From contig DASZNF010000032.1 in the NCBI GenBank assembly GCA_035551355.1, positions 1 through 25,160 of the forward strand: a DNA stretch of 25,160 nt, written 5' to 3'. The position numbers and the translations under genes are program-made. A model generated the notes under the pieces. It saw only the letters and a list, made by a program, of their open reading frames with translations. It was not told the origin of the DNA and ran no database searches. Positions 21,328-25,160 of the stretch are shown here, piece by piece (the first letter of the stretch is position 1; the number at the start of each line of letters is the position of its first letter). The DNA comes from DATATV01 sp035551355. Lineage in GTDB: Bacteria > Actinomycetota > Actinomycetes > Mycobacteriales > Pseudonocardiaceae.

Positions 21328-22370
21328 AGGCGGTCGTCTACTCCGACTACCGCGTCGTACCGGAACTGACCGAGGTCTCCGATCCGGCGTGCCCGCCGGC
21401 GGGAGTGGTGATCGAGGTCCGCGCCACCGGCCTGTGCCGCTCGGACTGGCACGCCTGGCAGGGGCATGATCCCGTTGCGCTGCCCCATGTTCCCGGTCAC
21501 GAACTGGCCGGCGTGGTCGCTTCGGCCGGCCCAGCGGTACGCGATTGGCGGGTCGGCGACCGGGTGACCGTGCCGTTCGTGTGCGGCTGCGGCGAGTGTT
21601 CCTATTGTGTGGCAGGGGAATCGCAGGTTTGTCCGCACCAGACACAGCCGGGTTTCACCGGTCCTGGCTCCTTCGCCGAGCGGGTGGCCATCCACGCGGC
21701 GGATGCGAATCTGGTGCGCCTGCCCGATTCCGTGGACTTCTCGACCGCCGCGTCCCTGGGTTGCCGTTTTGCCACGGCGTATCGCGCTTTGGCTGCCCAC
21801 GGTCGCATCCGTTCCGGGGATTGGCTGGCTGTGCACGGCTGCGGTGGGGTCGGCCTGTCCGTGGTCATGATCGGCGTCGCGCTGGGGGCGCGCGTGGTCG
21901 CGGTAGATGTTTCCGCTGCGGCGCTGGGCCGGGCCCGCGAACTGGGCGCTACGGCCGTTGTCGATGCGGGCGCGGTCGACGATCCGGCCGCGGCGATCCA
22001 GGACATCACCGAGGGCGGGGCGGCGGTCTCGGTCGATGCCCTCGGCTCCTGTGACACCGCGGTGTCGTCGGTGCGCAGCCTGCGGAGGCGCGGCAGGCAC
22101 GTGCAAGTCGGCCTGCTGTTCGGCCCGGCCGCGACCCCGCCGATCCCGATGGACCGGGTCATCGCACAGGAATTGGAGATCTACGGCTCGCACGGCATGG
22201 CCGCGCACGAATACCCGCCGATGCTGGACCTGGTCGCGGATGGCACGTTGCGGCCGGATCGGTTGGTGGGACGGGTTATTGGTCTGGCTGGGGCCGGCGC
22301 CGCCCTGGCCGCCCTCGACCGCGCGGCGTCAACCGCCGGAATGACGGTGATCGACCTTTCCCTCGGATGA
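21324..22370 (+). CDS. Zinc-dependent alcohol dehydrogenase (MDR family)
   Basis: A 348-residue medium-chain dehydrogenase. Catalytic zinc residues are Cys38 (GLCRSDWH), His59 and Glu60 (PGHELAG). The structural zinc lobe has Cys89, Cys92, Cys95 and Cys103. The Rossmann motif GCGGVGLS begins the coenzyme domain, and the VAVDVSAAALGRARELGA segment after it has an Asp at the strand end, favouring NAD(H). It likely oxidises an alcohol or reduces an aldehyde; the substrate is unknown. GTG 21324 is chosen because VKAVVYSDY is the usual family start and GTGA overlaps the FUSC stop. GTGs at 21315 and 21318 would add two or three residues. Co-translation with an exporter-like FUSC protein suggests a shared substrate class. 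Confidence 0.94.
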   Translation: MKAVVYSDYRVVPELTEVSDPACPPAGVVIEVRATGLCRSDWHAWQGHDPVALPHVPGHELAGVVASAGPAVRDWRVGDRVTVPFVCGCGECSYCVAGESQVCPHQTQPGFTGPGSFAERVAIHAADANLVRLPDSVDFSTAASLGCRFATAYRALAAHGRIRSGDWLAVHGCGGVGLSVVMIGVALGARVVAVDVSAAALGRARELGATAVVDAGAVDDPAAAIQDITEGGAAVSVDALGSCDTAVSSVRSLRRRGRHVQVGLLFGPAATPPIPMDRVIAQELEIYGSHGMAAHEYPPMLDLVADGTLRPDRLVGRVIGLAGAGAALAALDRAASTAGMTVIDLSLG

Positions 22371-22396
22371 CGACCATCCGACCACCCCCGGACGCG

Positions 22397-23068
22397 TCAC
22401 GGTGGAGGAAAGAGCACGGCGATCTTGGCCGCATCATTGAGCAGGGTCGCAGCTGGGTTGCCGTGCACCGGTTCGGTTTCGGCGATCACAACCAGCGATC
22501 CGTCGATCCGCGAGGCGTAGTGCTGGGCGGTGAACCGAAGACCGGCCAGTTCGAGTGCTTCGGTGGCGACCGGAGTCACATCACCTGTCCCGTAGGTGTT
22601 CTCCAGCTTCAACAAGCGATCGGCGTCACTCGCCGATCCCATTTTCACCCACACCACGGACACCACAATCAGATTGCCGTGAGGGTCGCCGAGCACCACC
22701 ATTCGCTGATCCATCGACGTGCATGGCGTGCCCAGAAAGAACTGTTGGACCTGGCCGTATGATTGCACCGCGCAACGCAGACGCTGCTCAAGCCATTTCT
22801 TGGTTTCCTTGAGGCCGAGCCGGCGCCACGCTTCGGTCTCATCGCCGTCGCGAGCCGGCTGTTCGGCGCTGGAGCGCTGCGCGTCGGCGCTCTGACTGCC
22901 GGCCGCATCGAGCGCGGCGCCAATGGATCCGCTGGCGTCGGCCCCGCCAGCCGCCGCAGCCAGTCCGGCGAACAGGGCAGCGGCAATCACCACGCCGCCC
23001 TTGCTCTTCCCCTTGCCCGAACCGGGGTCCGAGCCACCACCGGCCCCACCAATTCGACGATCCGCCAT
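22397..23068 (-). CDS. Hypothetical membrane-anchored or secreted protein
   Basis: A 223-residue protein with a Gly/Lys-rich N-terminus, one hydrophobic helix (about 25-42) and a polar Ala/Ser/Gln-rich linker (about 45-75), then a soluble domain of about 140 residues. The topology suggests an anchored extracytoplasmic domain. Two cysteines (in RLRCAVQ and GTPCTSM) could form a disulfide outside the cell. The core has alternating hydrophobic strands (RMVVLGDPHGNLIVVSVVWVK, SLVVIAETEPV) but I recognise no family. GGGAG precedes ATG 23068 by about six bases. It converges with the alcohol dehydrogenase gene, 26 bases away, and lies downstream of RNase HI on the same strand. Confidence 0.8.
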   Translation of the reverse strand: MADRRIGGAGGGSDPGSGKGKSKGGVVIAAALFAGLAAAAGGADASGSIGAALDAAGSQSADAQRSSAEQPARDGDETEAWRRLGLKETKKWLEQRLRCAVQSYGQVQQFFLGTPCTSMDQRMVVLGDPHGNLIVVSVVWVKMGSASDADRLLKLENTYGTGDVTPVATEALELAGLRFTAQHYASRIDGSLVVIAETEPVHGNPAATLLNDAAKIAVLFPPP

Positions 23069-23128
23069 CCAGAACTCCCGCGTCTATTGATCCACCTTGC
23101 GGGTGTAATAGACATGCGAGCGATGGTC

Positions 23129-23189
23129 GTTTCGCTTGGCGAAGCGAAACACTCGAATGGCCCAGTTAGGCAAATAAATTGCGCCAATT
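23129..23189. promoter_or_regulatory. Hairpin and AT-rich palindrome between RNase HI and the hypothetical gene
   Basis: GTTTCGCTT (23129-23137) pairs perfectly with AAGCGAAAC (23142-23150) over a four-base loop, a likely terminator for the RNase HI gene. A second perfect palindrome, AATTG-CGC-CAATT (23177-23189), lies nearer RNase HI in an unusually AT-rich patch. One or both could also regulate the downstream gene. Confidence 0.5.
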
Positions 23190-23231
23190 GGTCAGCGAAC
23201 AGCGTTGCGTGTGTGCGCCTCTCGCTGCGGT

Positions 23232-23756
23232 TCAGCCGACCTCGTCGGTGAGCACCAGTGTCTCGGCGGCGGGCGTGGGCACCTCGCCCCGCGCCACCGC
23301 CTCCTGCATCCCTCGCACCGCAAGCCGATCGGCCCGCTCGTTCCCCGGGTCTCCGGCGTGCCCCTTCACCCAGTGCCACTCGATGTCGTGGCGCTCGGTT
23401 GCGGCGTCGAGCGCGCGCCAGAGGTCGGCGTTCTTGACCGGTTGCCGTGTGCTGGTCCGCCAGCCGTTCTTCTTCCAGCGTGGCATCCACTTCAGCACGC
23501 CGTCCCGGACGTAGGTGCTGTCGGTGAACAGGTGCACGGTGCAGGCGCGCTTCAGCGTGCCCAGCGCCTGGATCGGGGCGGTGAGCTCCATCCGGTTGTT
23601 GGTCGTGGTGCCCGCGTCGCCGCCGCACATCTCCCGCTCGTGCCCGCCGTAGCGCAGCAGCGCACCCCAGCCACCCGGCCCGGGATTGCCGCTGCACGCC
23701 CCGTCCGTGTAGATCTCGACCGTCTGTCCCGCCGCACCATCCACGCGCTGAAACAT
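23232..23756 (-). CDS. rnhA: Ribonuclease HI
   Basis: A 174-residue endonuclease that cuts the RNA strand of RNA-DNA hybrids. All four acidic catalytic residues are present: Asp18 (IYTDGACSGNPGPGGW), Glu57 (NNRMELTA), Asp79 (LFTDSTYV) and Asp143 (GNERADRLA), plus the flexible-loop His133 (VKGHAGD). The basic handle region KWMPRWKKNGWR is also present. A C-terminal extension of about 25 residues follows. I use ATG 23756; the frame is open further upstream to 23831, but that added sequence is not RNase H-like. No clear Shine-Dalgarno is visible. The gene is divergent from the toxin-antitoxin pair. Confidence 0.94.
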   Translation of the reverse strand: MFQRVDGAAGQTVEIYTDGACSGNPGPGGWGALLRYGGHEREMCGGDAGTTTNNRMELTAPIQALGTLKRACTVHLFTDSTYVRDGVLKWMPRWKKNGWRTSTRQPVKNADLWRALDAATERHDIEWHWVKGHAGDPGNERADRLAVRGMQEAVARGEVPTPAAETLVLTDEVG

Positions 23757-23810
23757 ACCGGTGCGCCCCCGCGGAACTGGCTCACCACGCGGTCGTGCGC
23801 CCGGAATTGC

Positions 23811-23838
23811 CCATGTGGCATGGTGTAGCACTAGGTGC
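23811..23838. promoter_or_regulatory. Twin palindromes upstream of the antitoxin gene
   Basis: CCATG-TGG-CATGG (23811-23823) and GCAC-TAG-GTGC (23828-23838) are two perfect short palindromes four bases apart, 23 bases before the antitoxin ATG. Phd-type antitoxins usually repress their own operon through such sites. CACGAT (23849-23854) six bases before the ATG is a candidate -10. Confidence 0.5.
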
Positions 23839-23860
23839 CACCAGGCGGCACGATGGATTC

Positions 23861-24130
23861 ATGTCGATCCAACCCGAGATCACACGGCGCGACTTGCGCA
23901 ATCGGTCCAACGAGATCATGGACGCGGTTCAGCACGGGCAGTTGTTCACGATCACCCGCGACGGGCATCGCATCGCGGAGCTGGTTCCGTTGCGGCGTCG
24001 GCGGAGGTTCGTCCCCCGGCAGGAGTTCGCGGCCATGTCCCGCAACGCGCCGAGCATCGACATCGAGACCTTCCGGGTCGACCAGTACGCCGTCACCGCC
24101 CACGAGGTGGCCAGTCCGTATGACCGGTGA
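23861..24130 (+). CDS. Phd/YefM-family antitoxin
   Basis: An 89-residue antitoxin. The N-terminal Phd/YefM fold is clear: RRDLRNRSNEIMDAVQHGQLFTITRDG, followed by HRIAELVPL, the dimer and DNA-binding region. The C-terminal part (about 50-89) would wrap the toxin. Longer frames beginning upstream add residues unlike the family, so ATG 23861 is used. The stop TGA 24128-24130 overlaps the toxin ATG 24120 by 11 bases. It would normally neutralise the partner PIN RNase and autorepress; with the toxin frame broken, it may be a relic or still act on related toxins. Confidence 0.9.
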   Translation: MSIQPEITRRDLRNRSNEIMDAVQHGQLFTITRDGHRIAELVPLRRRRRFVPRQEFAAMSRNAPSIDIETFRVDQYAVTAHEVASPYDR

Positions 24131-24630
24131 GCACCACGCGAAGGGCCCGCTCGACACGAACGTCGTGGTTCTGCGCCGCTTCGTCGATCCGGCCGAACTG
24201 CCCGACGAGATGGCGATCACCGCGATCACACTGGCCGAGTTGTCGGCTGGGCCGCACGAGGTTCGGGGCAACGACGAGCAGGATGGCTACGCTGAGCATG
24301 CTGAGCGAGCCCGCAGGCTGGAAGTGCTCCAGCGGGTTGAGAACGAGTTCGACCCGATCCCCTTCGTCGCCGAGGCGCCGCACCTACAGGCGGGTGGCCG
24401 CGGCGGTCGTCGGATCGGGCCGCAAGCCGCGTGGTCGCATCGCGGACCTGATGATCGCGTCAATCGCCATTGTCGAGGAATTGCCTTTGTACACAACGAA
24501 TCCGAAGGATTTCGTTGATCTCGACAAGTTCATCACCGGGCCTCGACAACTTCGGCTTCAGTCACTGTCGACCCGGCGGAAGTCGAACCTCGCTGCCATC
24601 CACCTCTATCAGGCGGGTGCACTGCCGTAG
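24120..24630 (+). pseudogene. VapC-like PIN-domain toxin, frameshifted
   Basis: A PIN-domain ribonuclease of the VapC type split over two frames. From ATG 24120 the first frame gives Asp in GPLDTNVVVLRR and Glu in TLAELSAG, then ENEFDPIPFVAEA. After about 24377 homology continues in the next frame with TYRRVAAAV, KPRGRIADLMIAS (Asp) and YTTNPKDF (Asp). Removing one C near 24378-24379 joins them smoothly and restores all four acidic residues. As written, frame one continues out of frame to a stop at 24516-24518. The tail after about 24540 is longer than usual (repaired length about 169 against roughly 135-140), suggesting a second lesion. Sequencing error is the main alternative. Confidence 0.8.
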
Positions 24631-24865
24631 ACCTCGGTCCACGTCGGCGCTCGTGGGTGCTGCGCAGCCGTAGGCCGGCCTCGGCGAGCAGCCGGTTTCC
24701 CTTGCGGGCGTTGCAACTCCGTGGCCCGCCACCGCAACAGGCCACCGTGTTCAGCCAACTGGTGCGCACCCCGCCACGGGACAGCGGAACGATGTGGTCG
24801 ACGGTGTCGGCCGGTCCAACTGTCTTGTACATGATCGGAATGGGGAGGGGAGCGATAACCATCAA
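24533..24865 (-). pseudogene. HNH endonuclease remnant, 5'-truncated
   Basis: The minus strand encodes a 110-residue frame with the HNH core: TVDHIVPLSRGG, Asn in SWLNTVA, and a late Cys-Asn-Ala-Arg-Lys-Gly-Asn. The usual N-terminal part with the first Cys-x-x-Cys knuckle is missing: only about 20 unrelated residues precede the core. The CCGGGPRSCN stretch is longer than the normal Cys-x-x-Cys spacing. The C-terminal half overlaps the end of the toxin remnant antisense. No ribosome-binding site is apparent. It is most likely debris of a mobile or phage-type nuclease gene. Between 24866 and 24957 there is only AT-richer DNA with a 9-bp direct repeat. Confidence 0.6.
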
Positions 24866-24884
24866 CGACTGTCACCCAATCGGA

Positions 24885-24933
24885 CTAACATTCAGCGATT
24901 CCGGGTGTGGCGAGTACCCAGCCCCTAACATTC
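24885..24933 (+). repeat. CTAACATTC direct repeat, 40 bp apart
   Basis: CTAACATTC occurs at 24885-24893 and again at 24925-24933. The 40-bp period is close to four helical turns, so both face the same side of the DNA, upstream of the last gene. It may be a regulatory site pair. Confidence 0.4.
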
Positions 24934-24957
24934 TCCAGATGACTGGGGTTGATAATG

Positions 24958-25160
24958 ATGTCTGGGGGTAAAAACGGGAGTAGCCGTCCGACGGCCATGG
25001 CGTGGGCAGCCATCTCGGAAATTTGCCTCGTCGGCGTGATCATTATTTGGTTGATCAGCCCATCGGCCGCCGCCCACGCGGGTTACGGACGGGCTGGGTC
25101 GATCACTGTATTGGCGCTGTCAGTGTTGTTGACGGCCACGGGTGTCGTGGTGGCCGTATC
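24958..25160 (+). CDS. Membrane protein, N-terminal part (3' cut by window)
   Basis: An open frame from ATG 24958 runs off the right edge (67 complete codons). It begins with a short polar, Lys/Ser/Arg-containing stretch. A hydrophobic helix (about residues 18-34, CLVGVIIIWLIS), a short Ala/His/Gly/Arg loop and a second hydrophobic segment (about 50-67) follow. A two-helix or larger integral membrane protein is likely; I recognise no family. ATG 24997 is an alternative start that would still leave the helices. No convincing ribosome-binding site is seen; GATAAT at 24951-24956 is too close to serve as -10 for ATG 24958. Codon use is less GC-biased than in the central genes. Confidence 0.5.
   Translation, partial: MSGGKNGSSRPTAMAWAAISEICLVGVIIIWLISPSAAAHAGYGRAGSITVLALSVLLTATGVVVAV

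Noticed and set aside
19116..22370. A single 1084-codon open frame suggesting a very large fusion ending in the alcohol dehydrogenase
   Set aside because: The part before 21315 is in the wrong frame of the FUSC gene and has Arg/Gly/Ala-rich shadow composition. The real dehydrogenase starts at GTG 21324.
24127..24630. A separate intact gene starting at GTG 24127 in the second toxin frame
   Set aside because: Its first 80 or so residues are a Ser/Arg-rich shadow of the true PIN N-terminus; only the part after about 24379 is PIN-like.

Overview
The window reads as chromosomal DNA of a high-GC actinomycete. Support comes from the very GC-rich third codon positions, frequent GTG starts, an XRE/DUF5753 regulator paired with a DUF397 protein, a DUF5313 membrane protein, a SigX5/SigG-like ECF sigma factor with a SnoaL-like tail, and a sugar ABC transporter with no ATPase gene of its own. 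A Pseudonocardiales-type genome fits best, but this is inference and I cannot name a species.

Layout. (1) 1-1630: the tail of an unknown gene, then an XRE-DUF397 regulatory module with a divergent small protein. (2) 1809-4783: an MmcQ/YjbR-like protein, a pirin plus VOC metalloenzyme pair, and a DJ-1/PfpI-type protein whose upstream region holds 19-bp tandem repeats inside an 18-bp inverted repeat. (3) 4784-5208: a gene-poor gap with a GTGCCA microsatellite and two hairpins. (4) 5209-9065: a minus-strand run (glutamine-synthetase-like enzyme, P-loop kinase, DinB/DUF664 protein) diverging from an amidohydrolase. The amidohydrolase and GS-like protein are the two halves of the FluG/NodGS fusion known in fungi and plants. 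(5) 9114-13175: a BadF/GlcNAc-kinase-like protein and a GH38 alpha-mannosidase. (6) 13253-15470: a DUF5313 protein, the ECF sigma factor and a DUF899 thioredoxin-like protein. (7) 15794-19040: a lipoprotein binding protein and two permeases of a CUT1-type sugar importer behind a good TTGACA-N17-TGTTAT promoter. (8) 19072-22370: an FUSC-family membrane protein translationally coupled to a zinc alcohol dehydrogenase. (9) 22397-23756: two minus-strand genes, a membrane-anchored hypothetical protein and RNase HI. (10) 23861 to the end: a Phd-VapC toxin-antitoxin pair with a frameshifted toxin, an HNH endonuclease remnant, and the start of a membrane protein.

Functional reading. The kinase, the alpha-mannosidase and the sugar importer could form a mannoside or glycan-use locus, relying on a shared ATPase encoded elsewhere. 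The GS-like/amidohydrolase pair suggests amine or glutamyl-compound metabolism. The most unusual structural signals are: a recurrent NANNNT-N6/7-start arrangement at many gene starts (candidate leaderless promoters), including one shared symmetric -10 between the divergent GS-like and amidohydrolase genes; the inverted repeat enclosing the start of the DJ-1-like gene; and the decaying toxin/HNH end. No rRNA, tRNA, CRISPR array or intact insertion sequence was seen.
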